Assembly (NCBI GenBank): GCA_937981555.1
Contig: CALJOK010000001.1
Coordinates: forward strand, 124,001 to 188,000
DNA: 64,000 bases
Reading direction: 5' to 3'
Source of the DNA: an uncultured Saprospiraceae bacterium
Lineage (GTDB): Bacteria; Bacteroidota; Bacteroidia; Chitinophagales; Saprospiraceae
Every line of letters begins with the position of its first letter. Position 1 is the first letter of the stretch. The notes below the pieces were generated by a model. It was not told the origin of the DNA and did no database searches. It was given only the letters and a program-made list of their open reading frames with translations. Shown in pieces: positions 19,420 to 28,457 of this stretch. Position numbers and translations under genes: made by a program.

Positions 19420-20418
19420 ATGAGCATTTTAAATTTCCAGAAGCCTGACAAGATTTTGATGCAGAAAGCCAACGACTTCGAAGGTACTTTCGACTTCAAA
19501 CCACTTGAGCCAGGATTCGGTCAAACAGTAGGGAACTCATTAAGAAGAGTTTTACTTTCCTCTTTGGAAGGTTTCGCTATTTCTGCAGTACGTATTGCTG
19601 GTGTGGAGCATGAATTTGCTACCATCAGAGGAGTAGTGGAAGATGTAGTTGATATTATTTTGAATTTGAAACAAATCAGAATCAAGCAATTAATTGCTGA
19701 TGAAGATATTTCTTCTGAAAAAATATACTTAACAATTAGTGGAAAAGAAGAGTTTAGAGCAGGTGACATAGAGGAGCACACTAATGTTTTTAAAATAATG
19801 AATCCGGATTTGCTAGTTTGTAACATGGAGCCATTTGTAAACCTTGAGATGGAATTAACGATCACTAAAGGTCGTGGATATGTTCCTGCAGATGAGAATT
19901 TGCCAAAAGATGCTGCAATTGGAGTTATTCCAATCGATGCAATCTACACACCTATCAAGAATGTTGCATACAAAGTATCTAACACTCGTGTAGGTCAAAG
20001 AACGGATTATGAAAAGTTGACTATCGATGTGAAAACTGATGGTACAATTCATCCGGAAGAAGCAATCAAAGATGCTTCTCGAATCTTAATCCAACACTTG
20101 ATGTTAATTACGGACGAAAATATCACTTTCGAAGATGGTGGTAGCCGTGAAGACAACATTGTAGATGAGCATATCTTACACATGCGTAAGTTGTTGAAAA
20201 CATCTTTAGAAGATTTAGATCTTTCAGTACGTGCTTATAACTGTTTGAAAGCTGCTAAGATTAATTCTTTGGCTGAGATGGTAAAGTATGACACTCATGA
20301 ATTATTGAAATTTAGAAACTTTGGTAAGAAATCTTTGGTTGAGATCGAAGAGTTACTTCAAGACAAAGGTTTAACTTTTGGAATGGACTTATCAAAATAT
20401 AAATTAGACGAAGAGTAA
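19420..20418 (+). CDS. rpoA: DNA-directed RNA polymerase subunit alpha
   Basis: A 332-residue subunit that scaffolds RNA polymerase assembly. The N-terminal dimerisation domain includes EPGFGQTVGNSLRRVLLSSLEGFA. The C-terminal domain, which contacts promoter DNA and activators, contains SLEDLDLSVRAYNCLKAAKINSLAEM, FRNFGKKSLVEIEELL and DKGLTFGMDL. Length is normal. The last 5' gene of the alpha group before a hairpin-bearing spacer and rplQ. Confidence 0.98.
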   Translation: MSILNFQKPDKILMQKANDFEGTFDFKPLEPGFGQTVGNSLRRVLLSSLEGFAISAVRIAGVEHEFATIRGVVEDVVDIILNLKQIRIKQLIADEDISSEKIYLTISGKEEFRAGDIEEHTNVFKIMNPDLLVCNMEPFVNLEMELTITKGRGYVPADENLPKDAAIGVIPIDAIYTPIKNVAYKVSNTRVGQRTDYEKLTIDVKTDGTIHPEEAIKDASRILIQHLMLITDENITFEDGGSREDNIVDEHILHMRKLLKTSLEDLDLSVRAYNCLKAAKINSLAEMVKYDTHELLKFRNFGKKSLVEIEELLQDKGLTFGMDLSKYKLDEE

Positions 20419-20423
20419 AAATT

Positions 20424-20459
20424 AATTAGAGATTGGTAATTCGTTATCAATCTCTAATT
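20424..20459 (+). terminator. Perfect 12-bp hairpin after rpoA
   Basis: AATTAGAGATTG (20424-20435) pairs perfectly with CAATCTCTAATT (20448-20459), followed by T and AT bases. It begins six bases after the rpoA stop and could attenuate transcription into rplQ. Confidence 0.55.
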
Positions 20460-20468
20460 TTATATAAT

Positions 20469-20504
20469 GCAGTAACCGATGCGTCCAAAAGATTCCGGTG
20501 CTGC
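20469..20504 (+). promoter_or_regulatory. Candidate structured leader of rplQ
   Basis: A GC-richer hairpin in an AT-rich spacer: GCAG (20469-20472) pairs with CTGC (20501-20504) and ACCG (20475-20478) with CGGT (20496-20499), with an internal TA/G bulge and a 17-base loop. It lies 40 bases before the rplQ start. A ribosomal-protein binding site is a reasonable guess only. Confidence 0.35.
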
Positions 20505-20544
20505 GATGTTCTTTATTTTTTAATTAAAAATTAAATCAGTCAAA

Positions 20545-21129
20545 ATGAGACACGGTAAAAAGTTTAATCACTTAGGTCGAAAAAAAGGCCACAGAACAGC
20601 ATTGTTGAAAAACATGTCTAATTCATTAATTGAGCACAAAAGAATTAATACAACTTTGGCAAAAGCTAAAGCATTAAGACTTCACCTAGAGCCAATTATT
20701 ACAAAATGTAAAACAAATACCACTCACTCTCGACGGGTTGTTTTTAGTTATTTACAAAGTAAAGAATCTATTATTGAGTTGTTTGATAATGTTGCACCAA
20801 AAATTGCTGACAGACCTGGTGGATATTTAAGAATTATCAAAACTGGTTTCCGTAAAGGTGATGCTGCTGAATTGGCAATGATTGAATTTGTAGACTATAA
20901 CACAGTTTATACAAATGATAAACCTTCTGGAACAGGTAAGAAGAAAACTCGTAGAAGAAGAGGTGGTGCTAAAGTTGCTGCTGCAACCGCTACTGATGCA
21001 GTTGAAGAAGTAGTAAAAGGTGACGATCCAGAAATGGACATCTTGAAGAGTGGCACGGTTGAAGAGTCTGGAACAGTTGTAAATGAAGATACTCATACTA
21101 AAGATTCTGATTCATCTGGGGAAGAATAA
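20545..21129 (+). CDS. rplQ: 50S ribosomal protein L17 with extended acidic tail
   Basis: A 194-residue L17 located near the tunnel exit. The core spans about residues 1-125 ([34 protein letters not shown] to MIEFVDYN). Beyond it lies a basic stretch ([13 protein letters not shown]) and then an acidic, low-complexity tail ending [10 protein letters not shown]. coli L17 has about 127 residues; extended tails occur in Bacteroidota. It ends the ribosomal block at a strong terminator. Confidence 0.96.
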   Translation: MRHGKKFNHLGRKKGHRTALLKNMSNSLIEHKRINTTLAKAKALRLHLEPIITKCKTNTTHSRRVVFSYLQSKESIIELFDNVAPKIADRPGGYLRIIKTGFRKGDAAELAMIEFVDYNTVYTNDKPSGTGKKKTRRRRGGAKVAAATATDAVEEVVKGDDPEMDILKSGTVEESGTVVNEDTHTKDSDSSGEE

Positions 21130-21155
21130 TTATTATGATTTCATTATAGTTTTGT

Positions 21156-21197
21156 AAAAAAGGCTGTTCTACTTTTAAAGTGAACAGCCTTTTTTTT
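21156..21197 (+). terminator. Intrinsic terminator after rplQ
   Basis: AAAAAAGGCTGTTC pairs with GAACAGCC and is followed by an eight-T run. A textbook hairpin and T-run that closes the alpha operon 27 bases past rplQ. Confidence 0.9.
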
Positions 21198-21340
21198 AGG
21201 AAAAAATAAACTTTTAGAGGCTTTACGCCTTATATATAAACTTACAGAAATTATTAAGTTCTTAATTTTAAAAGAATTGAGATTACTATTTGAAAGGACA
21301 ACTTTTAATCACATTTTTCAAATTATAATTGACTTTTATC

Positions 21341-22450
21341 ATGAAACAAGTACCTGCAGTTTTATTATTAGAAGATGGAACCGTTTTTCACGGAAAATCA
21401 GCTGGAGCGATTGGAACCACAACTGGTGAAATTTGCTTCAATACAGGAATGACTGGATATCAAGAAGTTTTTACTGATCCATCTTATTTTGGCCAATTAT
21501 TAGTTACGACTAATGCTCATATTGGAAATTACGGAACAAAAGATACTGATGCGGAATCAGATTCGATTAAGATTTCAGGATTAATCTGTAAGAATTTTAC
21601 TTGGCAATATTCTCGAAAAATGGCTGATGAGTCTATTCAAGATTATTTTGAAAAAGAAAACCTAGTTGGAATCTCAGATCTAGATACTCGTGCAATTGTT
21701 CGACATATTCGAACAAAGGGAGCAATGAATGGAATCATCTCGTCAGAAATTTCAGATTTAGAAGAGTTAAAGGAGCGTTTGAAAAAAGCGCCGAGTATGG
21801 CTGGTTTAGAATTAGCAAGTAAAGTGAGTACTGATAAACCATATTTTTATGGAGATCCAACTGCTAAATTTAAAGTAGCGGTAATGGATTTTGGAACGAA
21901 AATGAACATCCTACGCAACTTCACAAAACGGAATTGTTACCTCCAAGTTTTTCCAGCAAAAACACCTGCAGCAGATGTTATAGCTTGGAATCCTGATGGA
22001 TATTTTCTTTCGAATGGTCCTGGCGATCCAGAACCAATGGATTATGCAGTTGTTACTGCGAAGGAATTTTTAAAAGTTGATAAACCACTTTTTGGAATTT
22101 GTCTTGGTCATCAAATTTTAGCTTTGGCAAATGATATTCCTACTTACAAAATGCACCACGGACATCGAGGAATCAATCATCCCGTGAAAAATCTAATAAC
22201 AGGAAAATGTGAAATTACTAGTCAAAACCATGGTTTTGGAGTAAGTCCAGATGCGATCAAAGCAAGCGATAAAGTGGAAATCACTCATGTAAACTTGAAT
22301 GATGAAACAATCGAAGGTATTAAGGTGAAAAACAAAAAAGCGTTTTCAGTTCAATATCACCCTGAAGCAGCTCCTGGGCCGCATGATGCGAGATACCTTT
22401 TTGACCAATTTTTAGAAATGTTAGAAGAGGATGCAAAAGTTGCGGTTTAG
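21341..22450 (+). CDS. carA: Carbamoyl-phosphate synthase small subunit
   Basis: A 369-residue glutamine amidotransferase subunit that feeds ammonia to CarB for pyrimidine and arginine synthesis. The N-terminal CPSase domain has GEICFNTGMTGYQEVFTDPSY; the C-terminal class I amidotransferase has the nucleophile in FGICLGHQ and the histidine in QYHPEAAPGP. I chose the ATG at 21341; the longer frame begins with a TTG at 21329. carB is not adjacent. Its transcript ends at a hairpin near 22487. Confidence 0.97.
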   Translation: MKQVPAVLLLEDGTVFHGKSAGAIGTTTGEICFNTGMTGYQEVFTDPSYFGQLLVTTNAHIGNYGTKDTDAESDSIKISGLICKNFTWQYSRKMADESIQDYFEKENLVGISDLDTRAIVRHIRTKGAMNGIISSEISDLEELKERLKKAPSMAGLELASKVSTDKPYFYGDPTAKFKVAVMDFGTKMNILRNFTKRNCYLQVFPAKTPAADVIAWNPDGYFLSNGPGDPEPMDYAVVTAKEFLKVDKPLFGICLGHQILALANDIPTYKMHHGHRGINHPVKNLITGKCEITSQNHGFGVSPDAIKASDKVEITHVNLNDETIEGIKVKNKKAFSVQYHPEAAPGPHDARYLFDQFLEMLEEDAKVAV

Positions 22451-22486
22451 TAAAATTAAATCAATTTTTGTTTAGAATAAAAATGG

Positions 22487-22518
22487 AAGCGGGTCTTAAA
22501 TTTAAGACTCGCTTTTGT
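22487..22518 (+). terminator. Terminator after carA
   Basis: GCGGGTCTTAAA pairs with TTTAAGACTCGC with one mismatch, followed by TTTTGTTATT. Confidence 0.8.
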
Positions 22519-22681
22519 TATTATAAAAAGATGAATTTGTTCTTTTTAAAATCTTCAATTCCCCCTAAATTTTTCGTTTCTTTGCACCTTCAAAACTACC
22601 CATTTTGAATGCACTACCAATCTTAATCAAAAAAAGATAACCTATTTTTTTCAAATCAATTCTGTTCCAAAACGGAGTTAA

Positions 22682-23980
<1,299 letters not shown>

Positions 23981-24070
23981 TGGTTAATGCTTAGCGGTGA
24001 ATGGTTAATATTCCCAGAACGGGTATTCATAAATGGTATTAACCATTTCCAGTTAACCGTTCACCGTTAA
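23981..24070. repeat. Nested inverted repeats between eno and divIC-like gene
   Basis: TGGTTAAT occurs twice on the left (23981 and 24002) and its complement ATTAACCA/TTAACC occurs twice on the right (24038-24046 and 24053-24058). GGTGAA (23997-24002) also matches TTCACC (24060-24065). The unit is therefore an inverted repeat made of shorter direct repeats. It lies immediately before the promoter of the next gene. Confidence 0.65.
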
Positions 24071-24080
24071 AAAAAATCCT

Positions 24081-24088
24081 TATATTTG
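24081..24088 (+). promoter_or_regulatory. Promoter -7 element of the divIC-like gene
   Basis: TATATTTG matches TAnnTTTG perfectly and lies 25 bases before the ATG at 24114, implying a very short leader. The -33 region 19 bases upstream (CGTT) is weak. Confidence 0.6.
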
Positions 24089-24113
24089 CCCTTGAAAAAA
24101 AAATGCCTTGACT

Positions 24114-24434
24114 ATGGCTGTGAGAAATAATCCATTTAAACCCATTACTCGAGCAATTCCAGCTCCGATAAGAAACAAGTATTTCTTAGTGCTTGCATTT
24201 TTTACTATGTGGATGGTTTTTTTTGATAAACACCAATTTTATGAAAATTGGGGATTAAGCCAGAAAGTTGAGCAGATGAAGTCAGATAGAGATTATTATA
24301 TTGAGAAAATCGAAGAAGTCAAAAAAGACGAAAAAGATTTACAACTCAATATCGAGAAGTACGGACGAGAGCATTATTTTATGAAAAAAGATAACGAAGA
24401 TGTTTTCATTTTCGAAGAAGAAACAGAAGAGTAA
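24114..24434 (+). CDS. Septum formation initiator family protein (FtsB/DivIC-like)
   Basis: A 106-residue bitopic membrane protein likely joining the cell-division complex. A cytoplasmic start (MAVRNNPFKPITRAIPAPI) is followed by one membrane segment near residues 23-41, a periplasmic coiled coil (SQKVEQMKSDRDYYIEKIEEVKKDEKDLQ) and the closing block YGREHYFMKKDNEDVFIFEE, which is characteristic of Bacteroidota members of this family. The ATG at 24114 fits better than a TTG at 24108. The gene follows eno, as in many Bacteroidota and Firmicutes. Confidence 0.88.
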   Translation: MAVRNNPFKPITRAIPAPIRNKYFLVLAFFTMWMVFFDKHQFYENWGLSQKVEQMKSDRDYYIEKIEEVKKDEKDLQLNIEKYGREHYFMKKDNEDVFIFEEETEE

Positions 24435-24489
24435 TTGACTTCTGATATGTTGAACTACAAATTTAATTTTAACTAATAAAAAAATAAAG

Positions 24490-25380
24490 ATGGCAGTTTT
24501 AGTAGGAAAAGATTCCAAAATTATCGTTCAAGGATTTACTGGAAAAGAAGGTACATTTCATGCTGGTCAAATGATCGAATATGGAACACCTGTAGTTGGT
24601 GGGGTGACTCCTGGAAAAGGAGGAATGACTCATCTGGATCGTCCAGTTTTTAATACAGTTGCTGAGGCAGTTGAAAAAGTAGGAGCAGATACTTCTATTA
24701 TTTTTGTACCGCCACCATTTGCTGCTGATGCGATTATGGAAGCTGCTGATGCTGGAATTAAAGTGATCATTTGCATTACGGAAGGAATTCCGGTTCAAGA
24801 TATGGTAAAAGTGAATGCATTTTTATCTGACAAAGATTGTCGAATGGTTGGACCAAACTGTCCAGGTGTGATGACTCCAGGTGAAGCGAAAGTTGGAATT
24901 ATGCCAGGGTTTATTCATAACCCAGGTCGTATTGGAATCGTTTCTCGATCAGGTACATTGACTTACGAAGCAGTTGATCAAATTACAAAAGCTGGATTAG
25001 GACAATCAACTTGTATTGGAATCGGTGGTGATCCAATTATTGGAACTACGACTCAACAAGCTGTTCAATTATTGATGGAAGATCCTGATACAGATGCTAT
25101 CGTGATGATCGGAGAGATTGGAGGAAGCATGGAGGCTGATGCTGCACATTGGATCAAAGCTCATGGAACAAAACCAGTTGTTGGTTTTATCGCAGGTCAA
25201 ACTGCTCCTGCAGGTAGAACGATGGGACATGCTGGTGCAATCGTTGGTGGTGCGGAAGATACTGCTGAAGCAAAAATGAAAATTATGGCTGAGTGTGGAA
25301 TTCATGTTGTGAATTCTCCTGCTCAAATTGGTGATACAATGTTGAAAGCTTTGGCTGAGGCTGGAGTTGTTGCTGGCTAA
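24490..25380 (+). CDS. sucD: Succinyl-CoA ligase subunit alpha
   Basis: A 296-residue subunit of the TCA-cycle enzyme that makes ATP or GTP from succinyl-CoA. CoA-binding start ([21 protein letters not shown]), [35 protein letters not shown] and the phospho-histidine motif [13 protein letters not shown] near residue 245 are present. sucC is not adjacent. It is followed by a perfect bidirectional terminator. Confidence 0.97.
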   Translation: MAVLVGKDSKIIVQGFTGKEGTFHAGQMIEYGTPVVGGVTPGKGGMTHLDRPVFNTVAEAVEKVGADTSIIFVPPPFAADAIMEAADAGIKVIICITEGIPVQDMVKVNAFLSDKDCRMVGPNCPGVMTPGEAKVGIMPGFIHNPGRIGIVSRSGTLTYEAVDQITKAGLGQSTCIGIGGDPIIGTTTQQAVQLLMEDPDTDAIVMIGEIGGSMEADAAHWIKAHGTKPVVGFIAGQTAPAGRTMGHAGAIVGGAEDTAEAKMKIMAECGIHVVNSPAQIGDTMLKALAEAGVVAG

Positions 25381-25402
25381 TTTCCATTTTAATAAAAATA
25401 TT

Positions 25403-25438
25403 AAACGCCTCATTTCGAGTAATCGAAATGAGGCGTTT
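25403..25438. terminator. Bidirectional terminator between sucD and a convergent gene
   Basis: AAACGCCTCATTTCGA pairs perfectly with TCGAAATGAGGCGTTT around a four-base loop. The A and T flanks let it act in both directions, ending sucD (plus) and the minus-strand gene that stops at 25463. Confidence 0.9.
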
Positions 25439-25462
25439 CTGTTTTGGAAAATGTTATTCCCT

Positions 25463-26041
25463 TTACTTATAAAAAAATGAATACGCCAACGTCCCCAAAA
25501 CCATAACCACCAATGCAATCAAGGCAGCCATATAAGTTGAATTATTTCGATATTGATTAAACAACAATTCCATTATATCTCTCCATTCCAATCCACGAAC
25601 AGCACCTTCACGAGCCAAAACAAAATATTTATTTCCTCCTTTTCGTTTTTGGTCGCCATGCTTCCTTAGGATAAAAAAATCTTTATTCAAAAAAGCTAAG
25701 TCGTAAAGTTCACTAGTAATGACCGAATCACCGACTACTTTTTCAATGATAAAAGTATTGGACTTACTTAAAATTTTCCAAATCCCAGAAGTGATATTTC
25801 CATCAATAGAAATTAAATATTCTCCTTCATCTCGAAAAATATGCAAGACCGATTCATGAAATTCATCATCATCTCGAACCTCTAACCATCGGGTATCCAA
25901 ATAATATTGTTGCTCGTAAAGATCTTCTCCCCAAGGTCGAACTTTAGGAATAATCTGATCCAATTGCTGATCCATCGTAGCTGCATCTGGCAAAGGCAAT
26001 TCAAAACTTCGGGTAATATTTTCAGTTAATTTATTTTCCAC
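25463..26041 (-). CDS. Unknown tail-anchored membrane protein
   Basis: A 192-residue protein I cannot assign. It starts with GTG at 26041 (MENKLTENITRSFELPLPDAATMD); an in-frame stop lies three codons upstream and no ATG is available, so the start is fixed. The first 165 residues look soluble, with many acidic residues. A single membrane segment at the very end (TYMAALIALVVMVLGTLAYSFFYK) suggests a C-terminal anchor with the bulk in the cytoplasm. It is convergent with sucD. Confidence 0.75.
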   Translation of the reverse strand: MENKLTENITRSFELPLPDAATMDQQLDQIIPKVRPWGEDLYEQQYYLDTRWLEVRDDDEFHESVLHIFRDEGEYLISIDGNITSGIWKILSKSNTFIIEKVVGDSVITSELYDLAFLNKDFFILRKHGDQKRKGGNKYFVLAREGAVRGLEWRDIMELLFNQYRNNSTYMAALIALVVMVLGTLAYSFFYK

Positions 26042-26153
26042 AAGCTGTTTTTAAATAAAAAATGATTTACGTCAAAAACGTCTAACTCCGTAAATTTAAT
26101 TAAAAAGAAACAATAGCGAAAGTACTTTAATAAAATAGCAAGAAGAATATTTT

Positions 26154-26834
26154 TTAAAATAGAATGCCCAATCGAACACCAGCCTTTCCTGCAAGACTAA
26201 TTCCTCTATTTGTTTTAAGAATTCCCTGATGGTAAATTGCTTCATTTTGTGGGAAGAATATTTTCCCATTACTTTCAAGGTTATCTCTTCCTAAGCCACC
26301 GGCTGCAAATAAATCCAAAATCAATACTTTCAAAACTGTGGTTTGTAATCCAAAATTGACTAAAACAACTTGGTAATTTATTTTTTGCTTAGCTGATGGA
26401 ATATCGGTAGGCAATCCGGAAGAGAAAGAAGTGGATGAAGATATATTTTTATTAGTAACACCTATGAGTAATTCTGGTTGAATATAAAACCCTTGAAGGA
26501 CGGGAACAGTCCATCCTCTTTTGATGGAGTGAACAGGTGAGATGAAAAACTTATATCCAAATCCTAAGTAAATTCCATCCAAAGATTCAGGGGAAATTTT
26601 GTTGGATTGGATAAATCCCATTTTTAGTTCAATGGTTTTTCGTGGATGAAAAGCATGCTCATAGGAAAAAGAAATATTGCCTAAAAGGGGAGAGGTTAAA
26701 TTGAATTTGACGATATCTTTTCTTTGATCTTCAAAATATTCTTTCATTGAAAAAGGAATACGGTCAAGTACTTGAGCATTGGGTTTTTGAAAAGAGAAAA
26801 AAGATATAAAGAGAATAATAATGATAGATTTCAT
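26154..26834 (-). CDS. Outer-membrane beta-barrel-like protein, paralogue 1
   Basis: A 226-residue exported protein. A signal peptide (MKSIIIILFISFFSFQKPNAQ) is cleaved near residue 21. The mature part has alternating hydrophobic strands and family blocks LTSPLLGNISFSYEHAFHP, YLGFGYKFFIS, FYIQPELLIGV and the C-terminal strand GKAGVRLGILF. The genes at 27724 and 28458 share these blocks, so three diverged copies lie in a row. Probably an outer-membrane barrel; no ligand can be named. Confidence 0.8.
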   Translation of the reverse strand: MKSIIIILFISFFSFQKPNAQVLDRIPFSMKEYFEDQRKDIVKFNLTSPLLGNISFSYEHAFHPRKTIELKMGFIQSNKISPESLDGIYLGFGYKFFISPVHSIKRGWTVPVLQGFYIQPELLIGVTNKNISSSTSFSSGLPTDIPSAKQKINYQVVLVNFGLQTTVLKVLILDLFAAGGLGRDNLESNGKIFFPQNEAIYHQGILKTNRGISLAGKAGVRLGILF

Positions 26835-26897
26835 GTTTTTCGTTTTTATAAAAACTTAATTTCCGGGATGGAATTGTATTTCATTTTTATATTTAAC

Positions 26898-26961
26898 AAA
26901 AAAAAGCTACCGAAACGAATTCTAGTAGCTTTGTCTATATTGAATCGCAAACTTATTTTTT
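26898..26961 (-). repeat. 3' element copy A (terminator module)
   Basis: About 64 bases: A-run, GCTACCGAAACGAATTC, a GTAGC arm, then TATATTGAATCGCAAACTTATTTTTT. Read on the minus strand it covers the end of the gene at 26953 (its TAA lies inside) and gives a GCTAC/GTAGC hairpin followed by a T-run. Copies B (27664) and C (28391) are highly similar. Confidence 0.85.
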
Positions 26962-27573
26962 GCCAAAATACCAATTGATAAAAGGTAAAGATCGTTTTTC
27001 ATTTTTATTCCATAAACCAAATTGGAATCCTCTTAATTTTTTGGAGGAATTAAATAATCCTACTTGGACTCCATTGCATTCTGTATCATGGTTTCCCATT
27101 ATACTTACAGTCAAACCGTTTATTTTGTGATGTTTGTTAATTATTAGAGAGCAAGTAATTCCATTTACTTTTGATTCAAAACTTCCAGATGCATTAATGT
27201 CTACCCCATTAATTAATGTCGGCTCCATGTTTAATAAACTAACTTGGATTCCATTAATTTTTTTATGGTGTTGAAATTTTATATTGTCTAATAATGGTTG
27301 ATGAAAATCTGGATCGATAGAATGAATTGCAACTAAAAATGGAAAAAAAATAGTTATAGGAGAAACACCCAATTCAATTCCATTTACTGTAGGGAAACTG
27401 GTGGAATCTGAATAATCTTTTGGAAAGACATTGATCATTAATCCATTCACCTTTGTTAGTTTAGAAAGATTAATTCCAATGACTGAACTTTTAGAAGGAG
27501 ATTGTCCTTTTACATTTTGAAGTGCAAAGAAAAATAGAGCGAAAATAATACTGGACGAAATTAATTTATTCAT
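26953..27573 (-). CDS. Exported protein with NG-hydrophobic repeats (LA_2272-like surface repeat)
   Basis: A 206-residue exported protein with a signal peptide (MNKLISSSIIFALFFFALQNVKG, then Q). The mature part consists of short repeats such as VNGLMINVF, INGIQVSLLN, INGVDINAS, VNGITCSLI, INGLTVSIM and CNGVQVGLFN, ending LRGFQFGLWNKNEKRSLPFINW. This repeat style is known from bacterial surface repeat proteins of the LA_2272 type and suggests a regular beta structure. It sits inside the cluster of barrel paralogues yet is not related to them, apart from sharing the same 3' element. Confidence 0.78.
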   Translation of the reverse strand: MNKLISSSIIFALFFFALQNVKGQSPSKSSVIGINLSKLTKVNGLMINVFPKDYSDSTSFPTVNGIELGVSPITIFFPFLVAIHSIDPDFHQPLLDNIKFQHHKKINGIQVSLLNMEPTLINGVDINASGSFESKVNGITCSLIINKHHKINGLTVSIMGNHDTECNGVQVGLFNSSKKLRGFQFGLWNKNEKRSLPFINWYFGKK

Positions 27574-27663
27574 GTTTTTATTTCAAAAATAAACTTCATT
27601 TGAGATGCTTTTGGATTAAACTTTAGTTCGGGTATATATTATTTAATCTAATGTTAGTTTTAT

Positions 27664-27725
27664 AAAAAAAGCTACCGAAACGAATTCCAGTAGCTTATCT
27701 ATATTAAATCGCAAACTTATTTTTT
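27664..27725 (-). repeat. 3' element copy B (terminator module)
   Basis: Differs from copy A at only a few positions. In minus orientation it starts directly after the stop of the gene at 27724 and ends as GCTAC/GTAGC hairpin plus T-run. Confidence 0.85.
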
Positions 27726-28332
27726 AAAAGGTAAACCCTAAATTTATTCCTGCTTTCATAGCAACACTTTTTGGTAATTCTGAAAACAACTTGACTGAAT
27801 AAGTCAAATTAGGTTTCTGTTCAACGATATCACCTTTTCTATAACCTACTCCAAAAAAATATTCAATAATAAAACTCCTTTTTAGTTTTTGTTGAAAACC
27901 GATATTGATTAAGGTTGCTTTTAATTTTCCTTCTGATTTTTCAAATGAAATAGAATTGGGTAGTCTTGTAATTTCGTATTTATGATGATTTCCAAAAAGA
28001 AATTCTGGTTTCACATACCAGCCGTCTAAGTCAGTTGAATTAAAATAATATTTATACCCAACTGAAAAAAAATAACCTTTTCTAGTTTTAGGTTTTGTAA
28101 CTGACTCGCCATTAGTTGTTATTTTTAAAGTTCCATCGTTAATAATACCCAGACCAATTGCTCTATATGTTAACTCAACACTATGACTTGGTGCAAAGGA
28201 ATATTCAAGACCAAAGTTAGAGTGTTGGAAAAAGATAGGCGATATTGGATCAATTTTTATGGCAATAATTTTTCTAGGATTTCTATTTTCCTGAGCAGAA
28301 ATTTTTTTGGAAAAAATAAACAAGAAAAACAT
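27724..28332 (-). CDS. Outer-membrane beta-barrel-like protein, paralogue 2 (disrupted start)
   Basis: About 202 residues related to its neighbours: LEYSFAPSHSVELTYRAIG, GYKYYFNS, WYVKPEFLFG and the C-terminal strand KAGINLGFTF. The in-frame ATG at 28332 would cut the signal peptide short (MFFLFIFSKKISAQ). A better ATG at 28361 is out of frame by one base. It is followed by a run of seven A (minus strand); eight A would give MKKNHLFISLMFFLFIFSKK and then ISAQ, an excellent signal peptide and a 212-residue product. So the start is either frameshifted, affected by slippage, or misread. Confidence 0.72.
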   Translation of the reverse strand: MFFLFIFSKKISAQENRNPRKIIAIKIDPISPIFFQHSNFGLEYSFAPSHSVELTYRAIGLGIINDGTLKITTNGESVTKPKTRKGYFFSVGYKYYFNSTDLDGWYVKPEFLFGNHHKYEITRLPNSISFEKSEGKLKATLINIGFQQKLKRSFIIEYFFGVGYRKGDIVEQKPNLTYSVKLFSELPKSVAMKAGINLGFTF

Positions 28333-28390
28333 CAATGAAATGAAGAGGTGATTTTTTTCATTTTATTTATTTTTTTGGAAGGTTCATTTT

Positions 28391-28454
28391 AAAAAAAGCT
28401 ACCGAAACGATCTTCGGTAGCTTCGCCAAAATTTAATCGCAAACTTATTTTTTT
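28391..28454 (-). repeat. 3' element copy C (terminator module)
   Basis: Third copy, with the loop changed so that the stem is longer: GCTACCGAA pairs perfectly with TTCGGTAGC. It follows the stop of the gene at 28458. Confidence 0.85.
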
Positions 28455-28457
28455 ATT

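Noticed and set aside
26898-28454. Insertion-sequence or MITE origin for the three 3' elements
   Set aside because: No terminal inverted repeats with target duplications are visible, and every copy is fixed in the same position relative to a stop codon, so a terminator module is the simpler reading.
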